This document shows, one piece after another, positions 15,618-23,272 of a DNA stretch of 64,000 bases (position 1 is its first letter; every line of letters starts with the position of its first letter). The stretch lies in assembly GCF_016772315.1 (NCBI RefSeq), contig NZ_CP053482.1:2971501-3035500 (forward strand), read 5' to 3'. Made by a program: the position numbers and the translations under genes. Below the pieces are notes generated by a model. The model saw nothing but the letters and a program-made list of their open reading frames with translations. It did not search any database and was not told where the DNA came from. The stretch comes from Thiothrix subterranea (GTDB taxonomy: Bacteria > Pseudomonadota > Gammaproteobacteria > Thiotrichales > Thiotrichaceae).

Positions 15618-16790
15618 TTAAGTCTTAGGTTGATTGAACAGATGCAGGTTTGGCTGACTGTTTTCCGATTGCGTCGTGGGCGATAATTGCCACCATTGCT
15701 GGGCAATAGTGCTATAAATGCCGCGAAAATCCGTGGTGAAAACAGGGTCTCCCCGATCATCTAATTGATCCAGGGCTTGATAAGTGCCGTAAAACCCACC
15801 TTTGACTGTTCCGCCCAACATCAATTGTGGGGCTGCGGTGCCATGATCAGTGCCACCACTAGCATTTTCTTGCAAGCGCCGCCCGAACTCGGAATAGGTC
15901 ATGATCAGGGTATTATCCCATTGATGGCTGGCTTTCAAATTATCAACCAAAATCGTGAGGCTTTCAGCCAATGTCTTGAGCAGATTGGCATGACGGGGCC
16001 GTTGGTTGGCATGGGTGTCAAACCCAGTCAGCGATACTTTATAGGTGGGTATATTGAGTCCGGCACTCATCAAGCCATAAACCGATTCCAGACTTTTGCC
16101 GAAGCGGTGGGTTGGGAAGGCTATTGTTGGCGCGGGTGCGGTGTTAATTTTGCTGAGAAAGCGCTGAGCAAGTGTATCGACGCTGTTTTGCACTTCCAAT
16201 ACGTGCTGTAATGCGGGGTTGATAGCGCTCTCTGCTTTGATTCCTTCTAGCTTTTTACCCAAACGGGCGAATTGTTTGGGGTTGACTAAACCGATGGTGG
16301 AAAGATCGCTACTGTATAAGGGGCCAAGAGAACAATCGACTGCGACCCCTTTTAAACCTTCCGTGGTGAGCGTTTTGGCTACCCAGCCTGTGCTGACTTC
16401 AGTGTCTTCGGTGTTGGCGCTATCCCAAATATCCATTGCACGGAAATGGGAGCGTATGGGGTTGGCATAACCCACACCTTGAATCCATGCCATGTCTCCG
16501 GCTTCCCACAATGGTTGTAGCGGGGTGAGAGCAGGGTGCATTCCGACTTTTTTATCGAGGGTGATGATTTCTTTTTGTGGGATAGCCAGCTTAGGGCGAT
16601 GTTGGTAATACAACTCATCGGCATACGGAATCAGGGTGTTCAAGCCATCGTTACCGCCTTTCAACTCGACCAGTATCAGGGTTTTGGTGGCTTGTGTGGC
16701 TGACTTGGGTGTTTCTGCCCATAATCGTGGGGTAAACAGTCCGCAACCGACAAGCCCGCTTAACTGGAGAAAGGTTCTACGATCCATCAT
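15618..16790 (-). CDS. DUF1501 family protein, Tat-exported
   Basis: 390 residues. The N-terminus DRRTFLQLSGLVGCGLF is a twin-arginine-type signal. The body has LILVELKGGNDGLNTLIPY near the start and TYSEFGRRLQENASGGTDHG near residue 300, both hallmarks of DUF1501. This family is distantly related to sulfatases and alkaline phosphatases, with probable metal ligands in the GTDHGTAAP loop. The physiological role is unknown. It starts two bases after the stop of the DUF1800 gene. The DUF1800-DUF1501 pair is a common conserved couple in Gram-negative bacteria, so the two probably work together in the periplasm. Confidence 0.9.
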   Translation of the reverse strand: MMDRRTFLQLSGLVGCGLFTPRLWAETPKSATQATKTLILVELKGGNDGLNTLIPYADELYYQHRPKLAIPQKEIITLDKKVGMHPALTPLQPLWEAGDMAWIQGVGYANPIRSHFRAMDIWDSANTEDTEVSTGWVAKTLTTEGLKGVAVDCSLGPLYSSDLSTIGLVNPKQFARLGKKLEGIKAESAINPALQHVLEVQNSVDTLAQRFLSKINTAPAPTIAFPTHRFGKSLESVYGLMSAGLNIPTYKVSLTGFDTHANQRPRHANLLKTLAESLTILVDNLKASHQWDNTLIMTYSEFGRRLQENASGGTDHGTAAPQLMLGGTVKGGFYGTYQALDQLDDRGDPVFTTDFRGIYSTIAQQWWQLSPTTQSENSQPNLHLFNQPKT

Positions 16791-16791
16791 G

Positions 16792-18086
16792 CTACCTCAA
16801 TTGGTAAACCGGGTCTTTAAGCAAAGCTAGGAATTGCTCATCGGTTGTTTGTTTGGCGATACCTGGTTTGCTCGGAAAATAGGGCAAGAGCCATTCGGCA
16901 AGTTCACGCGACTGATTCAGTTTGCTCACCAGGCTGGTGGGTTGGAGTAACTTTTCTTCATATTCAGTGGCGATATTGTCGATAAAGTCGTGACGTAAAA
17001 CCAGTGTGGTGTTATCCAGCCAAGCATTGCCGCCGCGCCAACCTTTTACATCAGGGGGGAGAATAATTCCTGCCCTAGTTGTTTGTTGATGCGGGCGAGT
17101 TTGGGATACGCGGAAAACTCATCCAGTTGCAACTCGCGTAATAATCCAATGGTGAATTCAACGGGGGATTTGATCAGTGTGGCACGGTTTTCTTGCGCCC
17201 AAAAAACATCGCTTTGGATGACACGGGCAAGGAGTGCGGAGATTTGGTAGCCGCTTTCCCGGAAGGTTTTTCCCCATTCTGCGATAATGCCTTTGTGGGG
17301 GGGGCCGGGGTTGATGAACTCGTGCCAGAATTTTTCGGCGATAAAGTCGGCGGTTCTGGGGGTGTCTAACAGGATGTTGATGATGTCGGTAGCATCAAAA
17401 TTGCCTGTTTTGCCTAAAAAGGTTTTTTTGCCGGTGTCATGCAGCTTTTTTTGGAAAACGACTTCGTTCTCTTTGGGTAAAAAACGCCAACCTGTGAACG
17501 CACGAGCAGCCTGGATAATGTCTTGTTCGGTGTAATGCCCTTCGCCTAGCGTGAATAACTCCAGCAGTTCGCGGGCGAAATTTTCATTGGGTTGCGCTGC
17601 TTTGCTCTTGTTGCCATCCAGATAGAGCAACATGGCGGGGTCTTTGTGAATGGCGTGTAGTAACTTGCTAAAGTCATCCAAAGCGTGTTTGCGGAATAAC
17701 TGGTTTTGACGGTACAGGAGTTGGGGCTGGCGTAATTTGCGTAGCTCAGAGGTGAAGTGATTGTGCCAAAACAACACCATGCGTTCGCGTTGCGGGTGTG
17801 TGGTGAGGTGAAGCTGTTTCAGCCACCAAGCCACGAGAGTGTTGGCATCTTTTCTCAGTATACGATTGCGGACTTGTTTCTGTTCTTTGGTTTTGGAGGG
17901 AAGTGCCTGTATCTCTTCCCATGAAGTGATGTCTGGTATTTCCGGTATCTTAATGGGAGCGCTAGTTTGAGCCGCCGCTAATGCGGCGATGTCTTTGCCG
18001 ATGAGGGTACTTGCATAAGTATAGTCAACACCTAAACGTAAACGTGTGCTGAAGTGACGAGCATCGTATAGGCTGTTAATTTTCAT
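16792..18086 (-). pseudogene. DUF1800 family protein with a homopolymer frameshift
   Basis: The first frame (18086 to 17046) encodes MVLFWHNHFTSEL, FARELLELFTLGEGHYTE and AARAFTGWRF, which are diagnostic of DUF1800. It then ends early after GQELFSPLM. One extra C in the G/C run at 17054-17059 would give SPPDVKGWRGGNAWLDNT, the conserved family motif, and continue to a stop at 16792 (about 431 residues). The start shown lacks the usual long signal-bearing N-terminus, so the gene may also be shortened at the 5' end. The frameshift could be real, phase-variable or a read error, like that at 4102-4106. Confidence 0.85.
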
Positions 18087-18194
18087 TTTATAAAATGCCT
18101 TGTTTAATCTTCTTCGTCGAGTCTAGCACCTTCTGGGGGCTGGATGACAAATAGATTTTTATGATCTATCTGAAGCAGAAGACTTGATAGGACT

Positions 18195-18773
18195 TTAGTG
18201 GGTCACACCTTCGCTGCGTATGACTTTGAGCGCGGTCAGCCAGATGATTTTCAGGTCAAACCAGAAGGATTGGCGTTGCAGGTATTCGGCATCCAAGGCG
18301 ACTTTTTGTGGAATAGGCAATTCATCACGCCCGTTGATTTGCGCCCAACCCGTCAAACCGGGAGGGATGCGGTGCACAGACCGCTCGGTACGTAATGCGA
18401 TCAAGTCCTCTTGATTGAACAGCGCAGGGCGTGGACCGACAAAGCTCATGTCGCCTTTGAGAATGCTCCACAGTTGTGGAATTTCATCAAGGCTGGTTTT
18501 ACGCAGGAAACCACCGATCGGCGTCAGGCAAGCTTTGGGGTCTTTCAGCAGGTGCGTGGCGACAGCGGGGGTGTCGGTACGCATACTGCGGAATTTGGGC
18601 ATTTTGAAGATGCGATTGTTTTCACCCACACGATCAGACCAGTACAGAATAGGGCCGGGTGAGGTCAAGCGGACTAGCAATGCCACGATTAACCCCGGTA
18701 TTAGCAATATGGCGGTAGCCAGCAATGCTAATACCAGATCGGATTGGCGTTTGAAGCTTGGATGTAAGTTCAT
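18195..18773 (-). CDS. Initiating sugar-phosphate transferase (PglC/WcaJ family)
   Basis: 192 residues, the size of small monotopic phosphoglycosyl transferases (PF02397). An N-terminal re-entrant hydrophobic helix ([18 protein letters not shown]) is followed by [24 protein letters not shown], the catalytic Asp-Glu pair in [19 protein letters not shown] and PGLTGWAQINGR. The enzyme moves a sugar phosphate from a UDP-sugar to undecaprenyl phosphate and so starts glycan assembly at the inner membrane. The adjacent PglD-like acetyltransferase and WbpV-like epimerase suggest a 2,4-diacetamido or quinovosamine-type sugar; the exact donor is inferred. It has its own CRP-type promoter. Confidence 0.92.
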   Translation of the reverse strand: MNLHPSFKRQSDLVLALLATAILLIPGLIVALLVRLTSPGPILYWSDRVGENNRIFKMPKFRSMRTDTPAVATHLLKDPKACLTPIGGFLRKTSLDEIPQLWSILKGDMSFVGPRPALFNQEDLIALRTERSVHRIPPGLTGWAQINGRDELPIPQKVALDAEYLQRQSFWFDLKIIWLTALKVIRSEGVTH

Positions 18774-18812
18774 GATGATTCTCCTGTTAAGCCCAGCAGT
18801 AAACTGCCTGTT

Positions 18813-18855
18813 GTTATATAAGCTGGGTTAATTGATGGCTGTGATGGGTATCACA
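18813..18855 (-). promoter_or_regulatory. CRP-type class II promoter of the sugar transferase
   Basis: TGTGATGGGTATCACA (18840-18855) is followed on the - strand by TATAAC (18818-18813), giving a box centre at -41.5. The start codon is 40 bases downstream of the hexamer. The layout is the same as in copy 1, where the hexamer is TATAAT. Confidence 0.68.
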
Positions 18856-19441
18856 TTGGGGGTGGAAACGTGCTGTTATCGGGTAAATCATGGGTGACGG
18901 TTGCACCTGCTGCGATGGTGACGTGATTGCCGATGGTGAGATACGGCAGGATCACTGCGCCTGTACCAACGAGGCATTGTGTGCCGAGGCGTACTCCGCC
19001 GCCGAGCACGGCGCACTGGGCAATGTGGCAAAAGTCACCGATGAGGGTATCGTGTTCGACCACGCTGTTGTGGTTGAGGATGCAGCCTGCACCGATAACG
19101 GCATCTGGGCCGGTGATGCTGCCAGCGGTGAGCAAACTGCCTGTGCCAATGGTTGTGCTTGGGTAGCAGGTGGCGCGAGGGTGAATGGCGGTTGCGGCGC
19201 TGATGCCGCGCTGTTGCCATGCGGTTTGCAAGGCGTGGCGGATGCGGTTATTGCCGATGGCGAAGTGGATGGTGTAGGGGGCTGAACTCTGTATGTCAGC
19301 AGGAGCGAGGATGGGCAAGCCGCAGCGCTGTTCGTGAGTGAGCTTATCATCCAAAAACGCGGTGATGGTTTTGCCCATGCTGATAAAGGTATGAAACACG
19401 ACTTTGCCGTGTCCGCCTGCACCGTAGATGTAGAGTGTCAT
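18851..19441 (-). CDS. NeuD/PglD-type sugar acetyltransferase, copy 2
   Basis: 196 residues, starting MTLYIYGAGGHGKVVF. It has the same two-part layout as copy 1: a nucleotide-sugar-binding Rossmann part, then a left-handed beta-helix of hexapeptide repeats (IGTGSLLTAGSITGPDAVIG, LVGTGAVILPYLTIGNHVTI). Differences from copy 1 are conservative substitutions, so both are probably functional. The stop codon overlaps the CRP-type box that drives the next gene. The family includes PglD (UDP-4-amino-sugar N-acetyltransferase) and NeuD-like O-acetylases. The PglC-like neighbour favours the former. Confidence 0.88.
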   Translation of the reverse strand: MTLYIYGAGGHGKVVFHTFISMGKTITAFLDDKLTHEQRCGLPILAPADIQSSAPYTIHFAIGNNRIRHALQTAWQQRGISAATAIHPRATCYPSTTIGTGSLLTAGSITGPDAVIGAGCILNHNSVVEHDTLIGDFCHIAQCAVLGGGVRLGTQCLVGTGAVILPYLTIGNHVTIAAGATVTHDLPDNSTFPPPM

Positions 19442-19466
19442 AGCGCGATGCAGATGACGCGGGGAA

Positions 19467-19589
19467 TTAGGCTACCTTATCCATTGTTGTCAGCAGCAAG
19501 CTCAATTCCCTTTGAACGTAGTCGGCGATGAATTTCTTCCGTTGCCTTAGTGCGTCGATTTCTGATTTCGTCAGCCGTCTTGAAACCAA
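19467..19589 (-). CDS. Small ORF overlapping phosphoribosyltransferase 1 in the +1 frame
   Basis: About 40 residues if a TTG at 19589 is used (a longer in-frame ORF begins at 19703). It overlaps the last 113 bases of the phosphoribosyltransferase gene and ends 10 bases beyond it. The core RRLTKSEIDALRQRKKFIADYVQ is matched by the +1-frame ORF over the second phosphoribosyltransferase (LTASEIKLLRQAKLEIA). The two host genes are strongly diverged, so conservation of the overlapping frame points to real coding. It would be a single basic helix. No Shine-Dalgarno is clear; translational coupling is likely. The function is unknown. Confidence 0.45.
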   Translation of the reverse strand: MVSRRLTKSEIDALRQRKKFIADYVQRELSLLLTTMDKVA

Positions 19590-20244
19590 TGAGATACTGG
19601 GCTTCGTTGGCAGTGAGGGCGTGGGGGCAGATGTGGAACAGATTGATGATTTCATTAGGGTATCTCCGCTCAAGTTTGCCAATGATTGTTTTATCGGGTG
19701 CAAGGCGTTTCAAACGTCCGGCATTAACTAACACTATTATAGCGGCAACTATGCCGCTATGTCGTTGAATATGATTCGCGAGTTCGGCTAAGGTTCCGCC
19801 CATATTAGTGACATCATCCACTAACACATAAGGTCGTTGTGACATCACCTTGCCTTCAAATTCAGGGCGCATCGTCAGCCGTTCCATTGGATCAGCACCT
19901 GTATGAAATACGCGAGTTACTTGTACTATACCGTTGTCCAGCTCCCCGCCCAAAATAGACTGGCAAAAGGTGGCTAATACTTGGGGAATGGCGTTGTCAC
20001 CGCCGGACTCTCTGGCGAAGGGAGCGACGAATATTGCGTCTCTGGGCAGTTTTCCTTTGATACCAATCAGAAATGGCAGTGCTAACTCTTTGAGCAATAT
20101 AAATGCAGCTTGTTCATCACCTGCTTTAGCGGATTGATAACAATTGTGTTTCTTTAGATCGGTGTCATGCTCGAATAAGCTGAAAGGCTCGCTCGCACTG
20201 ATGGGAATGCCGTATTCACGAAGTGATGTTGAGGTGGGAGGCAT
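19477..20244 (-). CDS. Type I phosphoribosyltransferase-fold protein 1
   Basis: 255 residues. The PRPP-binding loop is clear as PYVLVDDVTNMGGTLAEL (about 135-152), with hydrophobic strand, Asp-Asp and Gly-Gly-Thr. A second conserved segment ESGGDNAIPQVLA lies about 60 residues earlier, and the C-terminus LTANEAQYLIGFKTADEIRN recurs in the paralogue at 20623-21351. It is not a recognisable purine, pyrimidine or nucleotide-salvage enzyme. Its substrate is unknown. It lies between a duplicated epimerase tail and the acetyltransferase of a polysaccharide operon, where the first copy of the block has an antitoxin-like gene instead. This suggests movable cargo rather than a sugar-pathway step. Confidence 0.75.
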   Translation of the reverse strand: MPPTSTSLREYGIPISASEPFSLFEHDTDLKKHNCYQSAKAGDEQAAFILLKELALPFLIGIKGKLPRDAIFVAPFARESGGDNAIPQVLATFCQSILGGELDNGIVQVTRVFHTGADPMERLTMRPEFEGKVMSQRPYVLVDDVTNMGGTLAELANHIQRHSGIVAAIIVLVNAGRLKRLAPDKTIIGKLERRYPNEIINLFHICPHALTANEAQYLIGFKTADEIRNRRTKATEEIHRRLRSKGIELAADNNG

Positions 20245-20288
20245 GGTGTTGTTTGCTAGTGGATAACATGCCGTGAGTGTAGCACAGT

Positions 20289-20538
20289 TTAACGCTGGCT
20301 TTGCAGGTAGGCTTGGGCGGTTTGGCGCAGGGCTTCATCGACGCTGACGGGTGGTGTCCAGCCGAGCAGGTCGCGGGTTTTGCTGATGTCGACTTGCAGG
20401 TTGCCGCAGAGGCGTTGGGCGATGGCGCGTTTGCCCACTAGGGTTAGGGCGGTTTCTAGCCAGCTTTGGGGGATGGGGAGTAAGCGGGCGGGTTTGCCTA
20501 AGGCGCGGCTGAGGCGTTGCAGGAGTTGGGTTTCTGTC
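20289..20538 (-). pseudogene. Duplicated 3' tail of the epimerase gene
   Basis: About 250 bases nearly identical to the end of the SDR gene at 21393-22349. The frame and stop codon are kept for the last 80 or so residues (up to the region encoding LQRLSRALGKPARLLPIPQSW). Similarity ends abruptly near 20538. There is no start and no NAD-binding part. Confidence 0.9.
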
Positions 20539-20579
20539 AGTTCACACGCGATTTTTTCGTTCTTTTTGGATTGTTTGGC

Positions 20580-20690
20580 TCAAATTGCCTTTGAGGTCGG
20601 CGTGTTGTGCAATCGCAATAATTCATTGATCCGCAGGGCAATCTCTAGTTTGGCTTGCCGCAATAATTTGATTTCGGATGCGGTCAACAT
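20580..20690 (-). CDS. Small ORF overlapping phosphoribosyltransferase 2 in the +1 frame
   Basis: 36 residues from the ATG at 20690: MLTASEIKLLRQAKLEIALR then a leucine-rich helix and a short polar tail. It overlaps the last 68 bases of the phosphoribosyltransferase gene and continues 43 bases past it, in the same relative (+1) frame as its counterpart at 19467-19589. The shared pattern is LTxSEIxxLRQxK. No strong ribosome-binding site is visible, so coupling to the upstream gene is likely. The function is unknown. Confidence 0.5.
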   Translation of the reverse strand: MLTASEIKLLRQAKLEIALRINELLRLHNTPTSKAI

Positions 20691-21351
20691 TCGGGGTGTT
20701 GAGCAGGTAACGTGCTTCAGACTCTGTAAGGCAGTCAAGCCCGAAGCCGAAGCGTTGTTGCCACCAGTGTTCAAGTATGTTTCCATGTTTTTGCCTCAGT
20801 TGTTCCAGTGTGGATAGGGTTAAGGTTATGTTTGAGGAATGAGGCTTGCCTGTCAAGACAGTTGCGCCTAATACCGTGCCACCACCCTGTATGATATGTG
20901 CGCGTAAGTTGGCTAATGTGCCGCCTTGTCCAATGAAATCATCTACCAGCAGGTAGGGGCAGCCGTTGATAATGTCACCATCAAAGGTTGCTTGTCGTGC
21001 CAAGCGGGAAAAGCCATCTGCTCCGGTATGCCCAACGATATTGGTTTGAATAATGGCGGTGTCAGCCATCCAATCTAATTGCTGGGCAAGCATATCGGCG
21101 AGTGCTTCAGGTATGGCGTTTACACCTGAGCCTTCTACGGCATGGGCGGATACCAGCATGGGTTTGTGTGTGGCGAACCGAGTGGCTAATTGTCCAATAA
21201 TAGTGGAGTTTAATTGAGCGTTTACTAGCTGGTAAGCAGCGTCAGGGTCGCCAGATTTTGCTGCACGGTAGGCAGGGTGTTGTTTGACTGACGATTCATT
21301 GGCATGAATCCAGATGGGTGGAAAATTATCCCAAGGGTAACGCTTTATCAT
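20623..21351 (-). CDS. Type I phosphoribosyltransferase-fold protein 2
   Basis: 242 residues. It is a diverged paralogue of the protein at 19477-20244, with perhaps a quarter of positions shared by eye. It has the same segments in order: HPAYRAAKSGDPDAAY near the start, EGSGVNAIPEALA, the PRPP loop CPYLLVDDFIGQGGTLANL and a C-terminal LTESEARYLLNTPNVDRIRN. The strong divergence of the two host proteins contrasts with the near-identical epimerase tails around them. The genes were therefore probably acquired separately rather than duplicated together in place. The substrate is unknown. Confidence 0.75.
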   Translation of the reverse strand: MIKRYPWDNFPPIWIHANESSVKQHPAYRAAKSGDPDAAYQLVNAQLNSTIIGQLATRFATHKPMLVSAHAVEGSGVNAIPEALADMLAQQLDWMADTAIIQTNIVGHTGADGFSRLARQATFDGDIINGCPYLLVDDFIGQGGTLANLRAHIIQGGGTVLGATVLTGKPHSSNITLTLSTLEQLRQKHGNILEHWWQQRFGFGLDCLTESEARYLLNTPNVDRIRNQIIAASQTRDCPADQ

Positions 21352-21392
21352 CCGATGACTACTGCCTGATTGATTCGTGTGAGTATAGCAAA

Positions 21393-22349
21393 TTAACGCT
21401 TGGCTTGCAGGTAGGCTTGGGCGGTTTGGCGTAGGGCTTCGTCGACGCTGACGGGTGGTGTCCAGCCGAGCAGGTCGCGGGTTTTGCTGATGTCGACTTG
21501 CAGGTTGCCGCAGAGGCGTTGGGCGATGGCGCGTTTGCCCACTAGGGTTAACGCGGTTTCTAGCCAGCTTTGGGGGATGGGGAGTAAGCGGGCGGGTTTG
21601 CCTAGGGCGTGGCTGAGGCGTTGCAGGAGTTCGGTGGTGGAAAGGTCTTCGCCGTCAGAGACGAGGAAGATTTGGTTGGCGGCTGCGGGGTGGTCGATGC
21701 AGGTGGTGATCAGGTCGATGAGGTTGGGCAGGGCGACTAGGCTGCGTTGGTTGCGGATGTTGCCTAGGGGGAGGGGGATGCCACGCGTTACGGTTTTGAT
21801 GAGTTGTCCGAAGTTGCCGGGGGCGTTTGCGCCGTAAACCAATGGGGGGCGGATAATGACGACTTCCATACCTGTTTCGGTGGCAATTTGGCGTAGACCG
21901 ATTTCGGCTTCGTGTTTGGAAATGGCATAGGGTTCGGCAGGGGTGGGTAGATCATCGGCGGTGAAGGGTTTAGCGTAGGTTTGGTTGCCATTGACCCCGA
22001 TAGAGCTGATGAAGATGAAACGGCGTACACCTGCGTTAGCGGCTTGTTGGGCTAGGTTGAGGGTGGCGTAGGTGTTGGTTTCGCGGAAGGCGGCTAGTGG
22101 GGCAGTGGCTTGGTCTTTGAGGATGTGGGCACGGGCGGCGAGATGGATGATGGTATCTACCTTGTTAATCGCAGATGTCCAATTAGTAGATGGAAGTAGA
22201 TCAGAGACAGAGACTTGCTGAATGCCGGGAGAAAAAGCATCGCTAATTTGGCGTATCGCAGCAATGATGGGATAGCCTTTTTGGTGTAAATGTTGGGTGA
22301 GGGATGAGCCGATGAATCCTGTCGAGCCAGTTAGTAAGATATTTTTCAT
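21393..22349 (-). CDS. NAD-dependent epimerase/dehydratase (WbpV/GalE-like SDR)
   Basis: 318 residues of the extended SDR type. The N-terminal NAD-binding motif is ILLTGSTGFIGSSL, there is a Ser in FISSIGVNG, and the active-site YxxxK is in PYAISKHEAE. The C-terminal part (STTELLQRLSHALGKPARLL, TPPVSVDEALRQT) is typical of the WbpV/QuiNAc dehydrogenase and UDP-glucose 4-epimerase-like branch. That branch pairs with initiating transferases in O-antigen loci and probably modifies C4 of a UDP-sugar. The start overlaps the upstream glycosyltransferase stop by four bases. Its 3' end is present in two further partial copies in the window. Confidence 0.88.
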   Translation of the reverse strand: MKNILLTGSTGFIGSSLTQHLHQKGYPIIAAIRQISDAFSPGIQQVSVSDLLPSTNWTSAINKVDTIIHLAARAHILKDQATAPLAAFRETNTYATLNLAQQAANAGVRRFIFISSIGVNGNQTYAKPFTADDLPTPAEPYAISKHEAEIGLRQIATETGMEVVIIRPPLVYGANAPGNFGQLIKTVTRGIPLPLGNIRNQRSLVALPNLIDLITTCIDHPAAANQIFLVSDGEDLSTTELLQRLSHALGKPARLLPIPQSWLETALTLVGKRAIAQRLCGNLQVDISKTRDLLGWTPPVSVDEALRQTAQAYLQAKR

Positions 22350-23272
22350 GGTTTTTTATGACCAATAACGGATAATAAAAGACAGGAAAGTAGAAATAGA
22401 ATTTTTTCGGATGGCTTGCGGCGACAGTTATAAGCGTTAAAAGCCAGATAAAAAAAACCGCTACGTGATAGGTCGCACCAACGATTTACAAATGGGTGTG
22501 AAGCTAAGCCGCATAAGCGAGCAAGTAACACGGATTGCTCTAGAGCCTTGCCACTAAGAACAAAGCGCATTCGATACAAGAATGCTTTATAGCCAGTGTT
22601 GACCCCGACTTGATTATTTTCATGCTGACGGTACAGCATTGACGAGTATTTATCTATGTACCACTTGTAGCTATGAGAGCGTGCGAATGCGTAGATAAAC
22701 CAATCATGTAGCCAAACAGATGACATGGGTTCTTTGTTGTTGCGGACAAATGTCTGTAGTTCAAGTACAAGTTTTTTAGTCAAAACAAACGTGCAACCCG
22801 GTCCCGGTGATTGAAAGAGGTAATCCCATTCAACTTGAGGCTGGGCTTTATTTATTAGTTTTTTTCGTCCATCAGGCCAGAAAGCAGTGAAGTTACTGGA
22901 ATAGCCATCACAGTCATGTTTAGTCAACATTTGGACGGCTCTGGAAAGTTTATCGGAATGCCAAATGTCGTCTTGGTCGGCGAAGGCGACGTAATCAAAA
23001 TTAGAAAAATCTACATCTCGAATTAGTCGGAAAAAGTTGGGGGCGGCACTACCGAATTTGCCGATGTCAGGAAGAACAGTGATGTTTGAGTTTTGTTCGG
23101 CAAGTTGGTGGCAAAGAAATTCGGTATTATCAGTTGAGGGATCGATGCTTATGTAAATAAAAATGTTAATATTTTCTTGTCGAGAAATAGAATCAACTTG
23201 TTCTTTTAACCATGATTTACCATCATATGCAGCTAACAAAACAACAATTTGGGGCTTATTGAAATTATCCAT
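22346..23272 (-). CDS. Family 2 glycosyltransferase
   Basis: 308 residues. The GT-A fold is shown by IVVLLAAYDGKSWLKEQVDS at the N-terminus, SIDPSTDNTEF and the metal-binding FADQDDIWHSDKL near residue 95. Towards the C-terminus the HDWFIYAFARS region matches rhamnosyl/galactosyl-type GT2 enzymes of O-antigen loci. It probably adds one sugar to the undecaprenyl-linked repeat unit on the cytoplasmic side. It overlaps both neighbours (8 bases with the membrane-protein gene, ATGA with the epimerase). The acceptor and donor are unknown. Confidence 0.9.
   Translation of the reverse strand: MDNFNKPQIVVLLAAYDGKSWLKEQVDSISRQENINIFIYISIDPSTDNTEFLCHQLAEQNSNITVLPDIGKFGSAAPNFFRLIRDVDFSNFDYVAFADQDDIWHSDKLSRAVQMLTKHDCDGYSSNFTAFWPDGRKKLINKAQPQVEWDYLFQSPGPGCTFVLTKKLVLELQTFVRNNKEPMSSVWLHDWFIYAFARSHSYKWYIDKYSSMLYRQHENNQVGVNTGYKAFLYRMRFVLSGKALEQSVLLARLCGLASHPFVNRWCDLSRSGFFYLAFNAYNCRRKPSEKILFLLSCLLLSVIGHKKP

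Larger units (their letters stand above)
18365..19441. repeat. Direct repeat copy 2 of the sugar-transferase/acetyltransferase block
   Basis: Intact partner of 12821-13900. The two direct copies flank 4.5 kb that hold the antitoxin, secreted protein, repeat protein, DUF1501 and DUF1800 genes. Confidence 0.9.

Noticed and set aside
13408-19422. Long antisense or alternate-frame ORFs (156 and 131 residues) in both acetyltransferase copies
   Set aside because: They are conserved only because the DNA block is duplicated. Composition is low-complexity and the beta-helix frame is clearly the real one.
19477-21351. Phosphoribosyltransferases as purine or pyrimidine salvage enzymes
   Set aside because: Only the PRPP loop matches. 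Family-specific motifs are absent and the operon is for glycan synthesis, so no substrate was assigned.
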